This document shows positions 52,815-60,800 of a stretch of DNA of 64,000 nt, one piece after another (within the stretch, counting starts at the first letter, position 1; each line of letters begins with the position of its first letter). Position numbers and translations under genes: made by a program. The notes beneath the pieces are model-generated. The model searched no databases, was not told the DNA's origin, and saw only the letters and a list, made by a program, of their open reading frames with translations. This DNA is from an uncultured Ramlibacter sp. (GTDB lineage: Bacteria; Pseudomonadota; Gammaproteobacteria; Burkholderiales; Burkholderiaceae_C). Location: contig NZ_CAKZHQ010000049.1 in the NCBI RefSeq assembly GCF_936925435.1, positions 62,001-126,000 on the forward strand. Reading direction: 5' to 3'.

Positions 52815-53591
52815 TCAGGCCTTGGCCGCGCAGCAGGTGGCGGCGGTAGGGGCAGGCGCGGCCTCGTAGCGGTCGTGGTGGCGCACCCATTCCATCTTGT
52901 AGTCCACGTCGCGCTCGTCGCGCCCCTTGGCCACCAGGTCCAGCATGTTGTAGGTGCCCATCATCACTTCCACGCCGCGCCCGTAGGTGGAATAGGTCAG
53001 GAAGATGCGGCCCGCATCGTCCTTGTAGAACGCGCTGATGCCGGGCAGCTCCTCGGAACCTATGGGCCGCATGGCGTAGTTGTAGTAAGCCTCGCCGGCA
53101 GCCAGTTGCTCGCGCGTGAACGAGACCTTGAAGTCGTGGTTGAAGCTGCTGCCGTGTGACGAGGCCCAGGGGAACTGCCAGCCCATGCGCTGGCGGAAGC
53201 GCTCGATCTCGGCCAGCGGCGCGCGCGAGATGGCCAGCAGCGTGACGTCGCGGTGCGCCAGGTGCAGCGCCATCGCATCGCTGTGGTCGGCCATGAAAGA
53301 GCAGCTCGGGCAGCCCTGGGCCCAGCCCGGGCCCAGCATGAAGTGCTGCACCAGCAGCTGGCTGCGGCCTTCGAACAGATCGGCCAGCGAACGGCGGCCT
53401 GCGGGTGTGTCGAAGGCGTAGTCCTTCTCGATGTGCAGCCAGGGCAGGGCGCGGCGCTCGCCGGCGATCTGGTCGCGCAGCTGCGTCAGTTGCTTCTCGC
53501 GCGCCAGCAGCGCGGTGCGCCGGGCCAGCCATTGGTCCGGCGTCACGACGGCGTGCTTGAGGGTGGTGTCTTCGGTGGTGGCGGTGGTCAT
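52815..53591 (-). CDS. DUF899 thioredoxin-like protein
   Basis: This 258-aa protein is a DUF899 member, a thioredoxin-like fold. Family features: VTPDQWLARRTALLAREKQL at the start, FEGRSQLLVQHFMLGPGWAQ, CPSCSFMADHSDAMALHLAH with CPSC replacing the redox CxxC, and SFNHDFKVSFTREQ. The function is unproven. ATG at 53591 is chosen for the Ala/Thr-rich family N-terminus. It precedes the NicO-like gene in the same direction. Confidence 0.85.
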   Translation of the reverse strand: MTTATTEDTTLKHAVVTPDQWLARRTALLAREKQLTQLRDQIAGERRALPWLHIEKDYAFDTPAGRRSLADLFEGRSQLLVQHFMLGPGWAQGCPSCSFMADHSDAMALHLAHRDVTLLAISRAPLAEIERFRQRMGWQFPWASSHGSSFNHDFKVSFTREQLAAGEAYYNYAMRPIGSEELPGISAFYKDDAGRIFLTYSTYGRGVEVMMGTYNMLDLVAKGRDERDVDYKMEWVRHHDRYEAAPAPTAATCCAAKA

Positions 53592-53696
53592 GGAGGCTCC
53601 TTTGTCTGGCCGTGCAGGCCGTTGGGGTTGCATGGGGCGCACCCATCCAGCCGCCGTGGTGGCGGGCGCGCGGGGGAAACGTCTGCAGGGAAGGGG

Positions 53697-54356
53697 CTAG
53701 GCTTTGGGCCGCCGCACGGCGCGCACCTTGCCGCTGGTGCCGCCGCCGCAATAGAACAGGCCGGCCCCATCGGACTCGAGGCCGCTGACGCCGGTGCCGG
53801 CCGGCATCTCCAGCCGCTCCAGCACGGTGCCGCTGGCCGGGTCGATGCGGCGCAGCTCGCTCTCGTCGCCCTCCCAGGTGCCGTGCCACAGCTGGCCGTC
53901 GACCCAGGTCACGCCGGTGACGAAGCGGTTGGTCTCGATGGTGCGCAGCACCGCGCCGGTGGCCGGGTCGATCTGGTGGATCTTGCGGTCGCGGTACTGG
54001 CCCACCCAGAGGCTGCCCTCGGCCCAGGTCAGGCCCGAGTCGCCGCCCTTGCCCGGCGCCGGGATGGAGGCGAGCACGGCGCCGGTGGCCGGATCGATCT
54101 TGTCGATGCGGGACTCGGCGATCTGGTACAGGTGCTTGCCGTCGAAGGCCGTGCCGGCGTCGCCTACCTGGGCCAGGGTGCGTGTGGCCTCGCCGCTGGC
54201 GGGATCGAAGGCCAGCAGGTTGGGGCCGCTGGAGAACCAGACGTTGCGCCCGTCATGGGTGACGCCGTTGACCTTTTCCACGCCGGGGAAGGGGCCGTAC
54301 TCGCGCACGATCTCGGCGGGGCGGGCCTTGATCTTGTCCTGGCTTGCTGTGCTCAT
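53697..54356 (-). CDS. YncE/SMP-30-like beta-propeller protein
   Basis: This 219-aa protein is made of four or five repeats of the KIDPATGAVLASI or QIDPATGAVLRTI type, i.e. beta-propeller blades, with IVREYGPFPGVEKVNGVTHD before the first and SGLESDGAGLFYCGGGTSGK near the end. Resembles virginiamycin B lyase (Vgb)-like and glutamine-cyclotransferase-like propellers. No signal peptide, so cytoplasmic. Substrate unknown. Lies between the DUF899 gene and an HTH regulator gene on the same strand. Confidence 0.78.
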   Translation of the reverse strand: MSTASQDKIKARPAEIVREYGPFPGVEKVNGVTHDGRNVWFSSGPNLLAFDPASGEATRTLAQVGDAGTAFDGKHLYQIAESRIDKIDPATGAVLASIPAPGKGGDSGLTWAEGSLWVGQYRDRKIHQIDPATGAVLRTIETNRFVTGVTWVDGQLWHGTWEGDESELRRIDPASGTVLERLEMPAGTGVSGLESDGAGLFYCGGGTSGKVRAVRRPKA

Positions 54357-54399
54357 CGCAACTCCTTTTGCGCCTGGAAGCGGCGCCATGGGAAGAACT

Positions 54400-55620
54400 C
54401 TATTGAATCGGCAGCGCAGTGGGGAGTAACAAGATCGTCGTGAATCCGGCCAGCGGTGGCGCGAGCCAGCGGCGCGAGCGCGCCTGGCCGATGGCGCGTG
54501 CCCGTCCCTCGGCCTGCAGTTCGGCCAGCGCGCGCTGCACCGTGCGCTGGCTGGCGTCCAGTGCCAGTGCCAGGGCCGAGGTCGACCAGGCCGCACCATC
54601 GGACAGCAGGGCCAGCAGCGCGCCCTGGTCGCCGGTGATGGGTGGCGCCAGCAGGACGAGTGCGCGCCCTTGCGCCGGCCGCAGCGTGAAGCCGCGCTGC
54701 GTGGCCTCGATGGCGGCCAAGGGCTTGATCAGCGCGCGCAGCCGGCCGATCTCCACCCGCAGCCGCGCCCGGTGCGTCTCGTCGGGATGGCGGGTGCGAA
54801 AGGCGTCGGCGATCAGGCTCTCGCGCTCGGCGTCGCCGGGCCATGCCTGTGCCAGTGAGCGTGCCAGCGTGAACAGCACGGGCCTGCTGGCCAGTGGTTG
54901 CCACAGGGAGCCCGTGCCCAGGCCGCGCCGGCAGGCGTCGACCACCAGCGCGTCCGATGCCAGATGCGCCGCCACTTCGTCGAGCCGCAGCGTCTGCTCG
55001 CTGCCGTCCGAGACCAGGCGCGCCGCCGGGCGCTCCAGCGCGGCGGCGGCCTCGGCCACCTCGGCCAGCAAGGCGGGCACGCCGGCACGCTCTGCCGCTG
55101 CGTAGGCCAGGGCCAAGGCCTCCCGTGCCGCTGCGATGCGCAGCGAACGCAGGGCCAGTTCCGCGTGAGCCAACTGGGCCACTGCCGCCAGCGCGGGCGG
55201 CAGCCCTTGCGCGTCGACTTGTGCCAGCGCATCGGCCGCCTCGCCCAGCCGGCCCAGCAGCAAGAGCTTGCGTGCCGCGATCAGCCGTGCCTGCATGGCA
55301 TTGGCGCGGTCGGCATGGGCCTCCAGGGTTGCGCCGGCGGCCAGCAGCGCGCGCGGCGAGCCGCCCAGGTCGCGCATGGCCAGCGCCACCTCGGCCTCGG
55401 CCACCACGCAGCGCGCGCGTGCCAGCGCCTCGTGCGCGCCGAAGTCGCGTGCCGCGCGCCGCAGCAGCTCGCGTGCGCGCGGGTGTTCGCCCAGCTGGGC
55501 CATCGCGATGCCGCGCATGGCCAGCGCCGGCGGGTCGTCGCGCAGGGCCACCCGCTTGAGCGCACCCAGCGCGTCGCCGGCGGCCAGCGCCCGCGCGCTG
55601 GCGGTGATCAGGGAGTCCAT
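54400..55620 (-). CDS. TPR-like regulator with C-terminal HTH
   Basis: This 406-aa protein begins with about 200 residues of Ala-rich helices with TPR-like spacing (AMAQLGEHPRARELLRRAAR and AARKLLLLGRLGEAADALAQ), and ends with a winged-HTH (SALALALDASQRTVQRALAE), like helix-turn-helix regulators seen beside DUF899 or propeller genes. The target is unknown, but its position upstream of the propeller, DUF899 and NicO-like genes, all on the minus strand, suggests it controls them. ATG at 55620 is the likely start. Confidence 0.72.
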   Translation of the reverse strand: MDSLITASARALAAGDALGALKRVALRDDPPALAMRGIAMAQLGEHPRARELLRRAARDFGAHEALARARCVVAEAEVALAMRDLGGSPRALLAAGATLEAHADRANAMQARLIAARKLLLLGRLGEAADALAQVDAQGLPPALAAVAQLAHAELALRSLRIAAAREALALAYAAAERAGVPALLAEVAEAAAALERPAARLVSDGSEQTLRLDEVAAHLASDALVVDACRRGLGTGSLWQPLASRPVLFTLARSLAQAWPGDAERESLIADAFRTRHPDETHRARLRVEIGRLRALIKPLAAIEATQRGFTLRPAQGRALVLLAPPITGDQGALLALLSDGAAWSTSALALALDASQRTVQRALAELQAEGRARAIGQARSRRWLAPPLAGFTTILLLPTALPIQ

Positions 55621-55647
55621 GGCGCGAAGGCTACACCGGCGCGCCGT

Positions 55648-56580
55648 TCAGCGCCGGGACCGGCGTTTCGCAGTGCTGCTTGCCGGGCCGCTGTCATCGC
55701 GCGCACGGATGCTGCGCACCAGCACCTCCAGCAATGCGGCCGCGGGCGGCGGGATGGGCCGGCGCGGATGGGACACGCAGATGAGCCGGCGCACCAGCAC
55801 CGGCCGCACCACCTGGTGGCCCAGCAGGCTGCCATCGGCCAGCTTGCTGCGCAGGGCTGTGCGCGGCAGGATGGTGGCGAACTCGCCGTGCTCCACCGTG
55901 TGGACGATGGCGCTCATCGAATCCACCTCCAGCGTGCAGGCCAACTGCACGCCAGCGGCGTCGGCGAAACCCTCGAGCATGGCGCGCAGGCCGTGCTGGC
56001 GTGTCGGCAGCACCAGGCGCAGCTTGGCCGCGTCGCGCAGCGGTACTTTGGCCGGCAAGAGCCGGTGTTTGCTGCCGGTGGCCAGCACGAAGTCCTCGTC
56101 CAGAACCGGCTGCGCATCCAGCGCCAGGCGGCGCGGCCGGTTGACGATGGCGGCGTCGAGCTGACCGCTGGCCACGCCCTGGACCAGGGCATCGGTATAG
56201 GCCTCGGTGACCGAGACGGTCACCTGCGGGTGCAAGGCCGAGAACTCGGCCAGCGCGTGGGCCAGGATGTCCTGGGCGATGCTGGCCGGCAGGCCGATGC
56301 GCGCATGGCCGGTCAGTTCGCTGCTGGTGTCCAGCAGCTGCGCGCGCGCCCGCTCGAAGTCCGCCAGCACCGGCAGGAACAGCGTGTACATCTGTGTCGC
56401 ATGCGCAGTGGGCACCATGCCGCGGTTGCTGCGCACGAACAGCTGGCGGCCCAGTTCTTCTTCCAGCCGCGCGATCTGCATGCTCAACGCCGGCTGCACG
56501 ATGTTCAGGCGGCTGGCCGCGCGGGTGACCGATCCCTCTTCGTAGAGGGAGACGAAGTATTGAATCTGGCGGTGGTCCAT
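55648..56580 (-). CDS. LysR regulator of the receptor-SDR operon
   Basis: This 310-aa LysR protein has the HTH MDHRQIQYFVSLYEEGSVTR with LNIVQPALSMQIARLEEELG and an effector domain starting GHARIGLPASIAQDILAHAL, with GQLDAAIVNRPRRL. It diverges from the Bug-SDR-dehydrogenase genes across 102 bp. A dyad CTATC-N9-GATAG at 56590-56608 is the probable binding site. The N-terminus ACNIVQPALSMQ-type motif suggests similarity to CatM/BenM-like regulators, as an inference. Confidence 0.88.
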   Translation of the reverse strand: MDHRQIQYFVSLYEEGSVTRAASRLNIVQPALSMQIARLEEELGRQLFVRSNRGMVPTAHATQMYTLFLPVLADFERARAQLLDTSSELTGHARIGLPASIAQDILAHALAEFSALHPQVTVSVTEAYTDALVQGVASGQLDAAIVNRPRRLALDAQPVLDEDFVLATGSKHRLLPAKVPLRDAAKLRLVLPTRQHGLRAMLEGFADAAGVQLACTLEVDSMSAIVHTVEHGEFATILPRTALRSKLADGSLLGHQVVRPVLVRRLICVSHPRRPIPPPAAALLEVLVRSIRARDDSGPASSTAKRRSRR

Positions 56581-56589
56581 GGCGGTTGG

Positions 56590-56608
56590 CTATCTGTGCA
56601 AATGATAG
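56590..56608. promoter_or_regulatory. LysR-box-like dyad
   Basis: CTATC-TGTGCAAAT-GATAG is a 5-bp-arm dyad 10 bp upstream of the LysR start, in the divergent intergenic region before the Bug receptor operon. Confidence 0.55.
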
Positions 56609-56682
56609 ACGCATCAAAAAACATGATTTGACCTGATGGTGAGGTCGACCCAAGATGCGCGCATTCCAACAGGAGACAAGCC

Positions 56683-57639
56683 ATGAAGATCATCCCCTTG
56701 CTCGCCGCGGCCGCGTTCGGCCTGTGCGCGCTGGCCGCCTCGGCCCAGACCTATCCCTCGCGCCCGGTGCGCGTCATCATCCCCTTCCCGCCGGGCGGCA
56801 CGCTCGACACCCTGGGCCGCGCTGTGGCGCAAAAGCTGGCCGAGCAGACCGGCCAGCCCTTCGTGATCGAGAACAAGCCCGGCGGCAACGGCATCATCGG
56901 CGCCGACCAGGTGGCCAAGGCGCCGGCCGACGGCTACACCCTGCTGTTCAACGCGTCGACCTTCGTGACGGCGCCCATGACCATGAAGTCCGTGCCATAT
57001 GCAGTGGTGCGCGACTTTTCTCCCATTGCGCTGGTGGCCAAGGCGCCGCTGTCGGTGGCAATCAACAAGGACCTGCCGGTCACGGACATCAAATCGCTGC
57101 AGGCCTATGCCAAGGCCAACCCCGGCAAGATGACCTTCGCCGTCGGTTCGGTCGGATCGGCCGGCCACCTGGCAACCGAGCTTCTCAAGCGCTCGGCCGG
57201 CATCGAGTACACGGTCGTGCCGTACAAGGGCACGGCGCCTGCCTTCCAGGACCTGATCGGCGGCCAGATCGCCGGCTTCATCGACCCCATCCTGGGCTCC
57301 TTGCAATACCACCGCTCGGGCATGCTCAAAGTGGTGGCCGTGACCTCCGACAAGCGCACGCCCAACCTGCCCGAGGTGGCGACGGTGGCCGAGAGCCTGC
57401 CGGGCTATGAGTTCTACAGTTGGTATGGCCTGTGGGCGCCGGCCAAGGCCCCGCAAGACATCGTGCGTCGCCTGAACGCTGAGGTGAACAAGGCCCTGGC
57501 CGGCGAACTGCGCGAGCGTTTCACCCAGCAAGGCCTGCTGTTCGCGCCTGGCTCCGCGGAGGACTTCGCCCGCTTCCAGGAGGCTGACATGGCCAAGTCG
57601 CAAAAAGTCATCACCGAAGGCCAGATCCGTGTCGAGTGA
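56683..57639 (+). CDS. Bug/TctC solute receptor (SDR operon)
   Basis: This 318-aa Bug receptor has a signal peptide (LLAAAAFGLCALAASAQ), YPSRPVRVIIPFPPGGTLDT, IENKPGGNGIIGADQV and APADGYTLLFNASTF. It starts the operon receptor - SDR - dehydrogenase; its 3' end overlaps the SDR gene by 11 bp. AGGAGACAAG precedes the start. The ligand is probably a hydroxy acid oxidised by the two dehydrogenases, as inference. No TctA/TctB genes are present in the window. Confidence 0.9.
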   Translation: MKIIPLLAAAAFGLCALAASAQTYPSRPVRVIIPFPPGGTLDTLGRAVAQKLAEQTGQPFVIENKPGGNGIIGADQVAKAPADGYTLLFNASTFVTAPMTMKSVPYAVVRDFSPIALVAKAPLSVAINKDLPVTDIKSLQAYAKANPGKMTFAVGSVGSAGHLATELLKRSAGIEYTVVPYKGTAPAFQDLIGGQIAGFIDPILGSLQYHRSGMLKVVAVTSDKRTPNLPEVATVAESLPGYEFYSWYGLWAPAKAPQDIVRRLNAEVNKALAGELRERFTQQGLLFAPGSAEDFARFQEADMAKSQKVITEGQIRVE

Positions 57640-58327
57640 GGCACGGCGCGCCATCGTCACCGGCAGCAGTTCGGGCATAGGCCTGGCTGTCAGCCAGGCC
57701 CTGCTGGCGGACGGCTGGCAGGTGACCGGCCTGGACAAGGCGCCCGCAAGCATCGAGGCGGCCGGCTTCCGGGCAGTGACGGTGGACCTGTGTGATGCGG
57801 CGCGTTGCGAGGCCGTTGCCGATGCCGAGCATGGCGTGCAGGCCCTGGTGCACGCAGCCGGCGTGCTGCGTGTCGCGCGCCTGGGCGGGCTGGACGGCGC
57901 CGCCGGCGAGCAGATGTGGCGGCTGCATGTGGACGCCGCGACCCGCCTGGCCAACCGCTTCCTGCCGGAGATGGCGCGTGCGCGCGGCGGCCGCATGGTG
58001 CTGGTGGGCAGCCGCGTGGCACGCGGCATCGCCGGCCGCAGCCAGTACGCTGCGACCAAGGCGGCGCTGGTGTCGCTGGCGCGCAGCTGGGCCGCGGAAG
58101 TGGCGCCCGCGGGCGTGACAGTCAATGTGGTGTCGCCCGCGGCGACGGCCACGCAGATGCTGCAGGACCCTGCGCGCCAGACGGTGCAGCCACGCCTGCC
58201 GCCGCTGGGCCGGCTGATCGAGCCGCAGGAGGTCGCCGCGCTGGTGGCCTTCCTGCTGTCGCCCGCTGCAGCCGCCATCACCGGCCAGGACATCCAGGTC
58301 TGCGGCGGCGCGTCGCTGGAGGCCTGA
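57629..58327 (+). CDS. Short-chain dehydrogenase/reductase
   Basis: This 232-aa SDR has the cofactor loop VTGSSSGIGLAVSQALL (TGxxxGxG, residues 11-18), HAAGVLRVARLGG for NAG, and the catalytic Ser with Tyr-x-x-x-Lys in GRSQYAATKAALVSLARS. The start is a GTG at 57629 inside the 3' end of the receptor gene (11-bp overlap), so translation is coupled. It precedes the NAD(P)-binding dehydrogenase by 2 bp. Substrate unknown; probably a hydroxy acid or alcohol. Confidence 0.9.
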   Translation: MSSEARRAIVTGSSSGIGLAVSQALLADGWQVTGLDKAPASIEAAGFRAVTVDLCDAARCEAVADAEHGVQALVHAAGVLRVARLGGLDGAAGEQMWRLHVDAATRLANRFLPEMARARGGRMVLVGSRVARGIAGRSQYAATKAALVSLARSWAAEVAPAGVTVNVVSPAATATQMLQDPARQTVQPRLPPLGRLIEPQEVAALVAFLLSPAAAAITGQDIQVCGGASLEA

Positions 58328-58329
58328 GC

Positions 58330-59217
58330 ATGGCGCAAACCATAGGCATCGTCGGCCTGGGCCTGGTCGGCCAGGCGCTGGGCGCGCGCTTGCGTGCCGC
58401 CGGCCTGCACACCCTGGGCTACGACCGCAGCCCGCAGGCGGCGCAGGCCTTCGGGCAGGCCGGCGGCGAACTGGCCGCTTCGCTGGCGCAGCTGGCCGAG
58501 GCCGCCGAGACGGTGCTGCTGGCCGTCTTCGACACCCAGGGGGTTCTCGAGGTGGTGGAAGGGCCGGCCGGCCTGCTGGCCCAGCCGCACAGCGTGCGTC
58601 TGCTGCTCGATTGCTCGACAGGTTCGCCCGACTTGTTGCTAGGTCTGGGTGCCAGGCTGGCGCAGCGCGGCATCGCTTTTGTCGAAGCGCCGCTGTCAGG
58701 CTCCAGCCAGCAGATCGGTGCCGGCGAGGCGGTGGCGCTGGTGGGCGCGCAGGACGCAGCCTATGCCCAGGCGGCGCCGCTGCTGGCGCTGCTGGCGCGC
58801 GAGTCCATCCATATCGGCCCGCCCGGCATGGGCGCCAAGGCCAAGCTGGCGACCAACCTGGTGCTGGGCCTGAACCGCGCGGTGTTCGCCGAAGGCCTGG
58901 CATTCGCCGAAAGCCTGGGCATTGCGCCCGAGCAGTTCCTGGCCCTGGTGCTGGCCACGCCGGCCCGTTCGGAGGCCGCCGCTGTCAAAGGCCCGCAGAT
59001 GGTGGCGCAAGACTTCGCGCCGCGTTCGCGCATCCGCCAGCACCAGAAGGACGTGACCCTGATGCTCGATAGCGCCCGCGCGCAGGGCCTGGATCTGCCC
59101 TTGTCACGCGTGCACGCCGCGCTGCTGGCCGAGGCCGTGGCCCAGGGCCGGGGCGAGCTGGACAACGCCGCCATCGTGCTGCAGCTGCGCGGCCGCAAGA
59201 GCCCAGGCGGAGCCTGA
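58330..59217 (+). CDS. 3-hydroxyisobutyrate dehydrogenase-like oxidoreductase
   Basis: This 295-aa beta-hydroxyacid dehydrogenase opens with the cofactor loop IGIVGLGLVGQALGARLR and has VEAPLSGSSQQIGAGEAVAL and GPPGMGAKAKLATNLVLGLN, in which the conserved Lys is catalytic. Related enzymes act on 3-hydroxyisobutyrate, tartronate semialdehyde or similar beta-hydroxy acids. It follows the SDR gene by 2 bp. No 3-hydroxyisobutyryl-CoA genes are nearby, so the substrate is unknown. Confidence 0.88.
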   Translation: MAQTIGIVGLGLVGQALGARLRAAGLHTLGYDRSPQAAQAFGQAGGELAASLAQLAEAAETVLLAVFDTQGVLEVVEGPAGLLAQPHSVRLLLDCSTGSPDLLLGLGARLAQRGIAFVEAPLSGSSQQIGAGEAVALVGAQDAAYAQAAPLLALLARESIHIGPPGMGAKAKLATNLVLGLNRAVFAEGLAFAESLGIAPEQFLALVLATPARSEAAAVKGPQMVAQDFAPRSRIRQHQKDVTLMLDSARAQGLDLPLSRVHAALLAEAVAQGRGELDNAAIVLQLRGRKSPGGA

Positions 59218-59238
59218 ACGAAGGGCGCATTGTTGTAC

Positions 59239-59266
59239 CCTGGGGCCGTTTAAAGCGGCACCCAGG
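59239..59266 (+). promoter_or_regulatory. Hairpin overlapping the small-lipoprotein Shine-Dalgarno
   Basis: CCTGGGGCCG, loop TTTAAAG, CGGC-A-CCCAGG pairs as a 10-bp stem with one bulged base. Its 3' arm includes the first bases of the AGGAGG ribosome binding site (59264-59269). It could terminate the upstream operon or mask the ribosome binding site. Confidence 0.5.
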
Positions 59267-59275
59267 AGGTCCACC

Positions 59276-59422
59276 ATGGCCAAGGCTTTTCCCGTCGTGC
59301 TTTTTCTGCTGGTCGGCTGCACCGGAGCGCAATACCGCCCCGACACCAGCTCGCCCTGCTATGCCAGCGAGGCCTCGTACGAGTGCCAGATCGAGCGCTA
59401 CCTCAACGTCAACGCCAACTAG
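59276..59422 (+). CDS. 48-aa putative lipoprotein
   Basis: A 48-aa frame begins with ATG at 59276 after AGGAGGTCCACC, the best ribosome binding site in the area. The product is MAKAFPVVLFLLVGCTGAQY (lipobox LLVGC, Cys15), then a short mature part with three further cysteines (SPCYASEASYECQIERYLN). It is a probable lipid-anchored small protein; function unknown. It lies between a dehydrogenase operon and the convergent DMT gene. Confidence 0.65.
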   Translation: MAKAFPVVLFLLVGCTGAQYRPDTSSPCYASEASYECQIERYLNVNAN

Positions 59423-59437
59423 CGCCGGCCGGCCTGC

Positions 59438-60337
59438 TCAGGTGGACCGGCGGTTGACCAGCACGATGCCAACCGCAACGCCGGTCAGTGCCAGCACCAG
59501 CTGCGGCGTCAGCGGCTCGGACAGCAGCGCCACGCCGAACACCAGGGCGAACACCGGCGTGAGAAAGGTGAAGGACGCCATGCGCGTGGCCGGGTAGTGC
59601 CGCAGCAGCCACATCCAGGCCAGGTAGCTGGCGAAGGCCCCGATGGCGGTCTGCAGGAACAGCGAGCCCCAGGCCTGGGCCGAGTACTGCAGCGACCAGG
59701 TCTCGCCCAGCGCCAGTGACAGCAGGGGCGCGACCGCGGCCGTCACCGCCACCTGGTAGAACAAGGTTTTTTCGGGGCTGGCCTTTGCCATGCTGGCGCT
59801 GCCGCGCAGCACCAGCGTGGTCAGCCCCCACAGCGTGCCGGCGGCCAGCGCCAGTGCGTCGCCGCGCAGCTGGCGCGGCGTGCTGCCATGCAGGAAGCCC
59901 TCGCTGAACGCCAGGGCGACGGCGGCAAACGCGATGAACAGGCCCAGCCACTGCAGGCCGCGCAGCTTCTCGCTGGGCACCCAGCGTGGCAGCAGCAGGG
60001 CCACGACAAAGGGCGAGGAATACAGAAAGACGGTGAGCCGCGAGGCCGTGGTGTCGCGCAGCCCCAGGTAGATGCAGCTGAACTCGCCGGCGAACAGCGC
60101 CCCGGCCAGCAGGCCCGCACCCAGGGTGCCGTCGCGCTCGAACAGCTTGACGCCACGCACCGCGCACCACAGCCACAGCAAGGCGGTGGCGCCGGCAAAA
60201 CGCAGCGAGGCTTGCCACAGCGGCGGTACCTCGCCCACCGTGGTCTTGATCAGGATCTGCTGGAAGCCCCAGAACACACAGCAGGCCAGGAGCAGGGAAA
60301 TCGCGAGCGTGTCGAGGTGTTGTTTGCGCTGGACCAT
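59438..60337 (-). CDS. EamA/DMT family transporter
   Basis: This 299-aa inner-membrane protein of the drug/metabolite transporter superfamily has about ten hydrophobic segments in two EamA repeats: VFWGFQQILIKTTVGEVPPL in the first, GTLWGLTTLVLRGSASMAK at the start of the second, and YPATRMASFTFLTPVFALVF near the end. Substrate unknown. The ATG at 60337 is preferred to the TTG at 60346. Downstream of the MarR gene on the same strand, 25 bp away, so it may be controlled with it. Confidence 0.87.
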   Translation of the reverse strand: MVQRKQHLDTLAISLLLACCVFWGFQQILIKTTVGEVPPLWQASLRFAGATALLWLWCAVRGVKLFERDGTLGAGLLAGALFAGEFSCIYLGLRDTTASRLTVFLYSSPFVVALLLPRWVPSEKLRGLQWLGLFIAFAAVALAFSEGFLHGSTPRQLRGDALALAAGTLWGLTTLVLRGSASMAKASPEKTLFYQVAVTAAVAPLLSLALGETWSLQYSAQAWGSLFLQTAIGAFASYLAWMWLLRHYPATRMASFTFLTPVFALVFGVALLSEPLTPQLVLALTGVAVGIVLVNRRST

Positions 60338-60362
60338 GGGCCGCAATGGTAGCGGCCGCGCT

Positions 60363-60800
60363 TCAAGGATGTTGCGCGAGCTTTTCGAGCAGTTTGCGAA
60401 GCGCTACTTTTTCAGTAGCACCCAAAGTCCGCAGCATGCGGGCTTCATGCTGTTTTGCTTCTGCCACCAGGGGCTTGACCAGGCGCCGGCCGGCGGCCGT
60501 GGCCAGCACCATGGTGCGGCGCTGGTCGCTGGCGTCGGCCTGCAATGCCACCCAGCCCTGGTCGGCCATGCGCTGCACCAGCTTGGTCACCGTGGGCTGC
60601 TTGGACAGCACTTCATGGGCCAGCTGGCTCACCGTCAGCGGCTCGCCATCGTGCAGCGTGGCCAGCACCCGCCATTCGATCGAACTCAGGCCGGCGGCCC
60701 GCACATGGGCGTCGAAGTCCTTGTACAGCGCGTGGTTGGCCTGTCCCAGCAGGTAGCCCAGGTAGCTGTCGATAAACCGCTCACCGGCCACCTGGCTCAT
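60363..60800 (-). CDS. MarR family regulator, NicR-like context
   Basis: This 145-aa MarR protein has the winged HTH PLTVSQLAHEVLSKQPTVTK, then VQRMADQGWVALQADASDQR. It overlaps the flavin reductase gene by 4 bp and diverges from nicX. In Pseudomonas putida the MarR-type NicR represses the nic genes for nicotinate breakdown; this gene is in an equivalent place, so NicR-like repression by a pyridine intermediate is likely. A 14-bp palindrome between the divergent starts is a candidate operator. Direct ligand unproven. Confidence 0.85.
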   Translation of the reverse strand: MSQVAGERFIDSYLGYLLGQANHALYKDFDAHVRAAGLSSIEWRVLATLHDGEPLTVSQLAHEVLSKQPTVTKLVQRMADQGWVALQADASDQRRTMVLATAAGRRLVKPLVAEAKQHEARMLRTLGATEKVALRKLLEKLAQHP

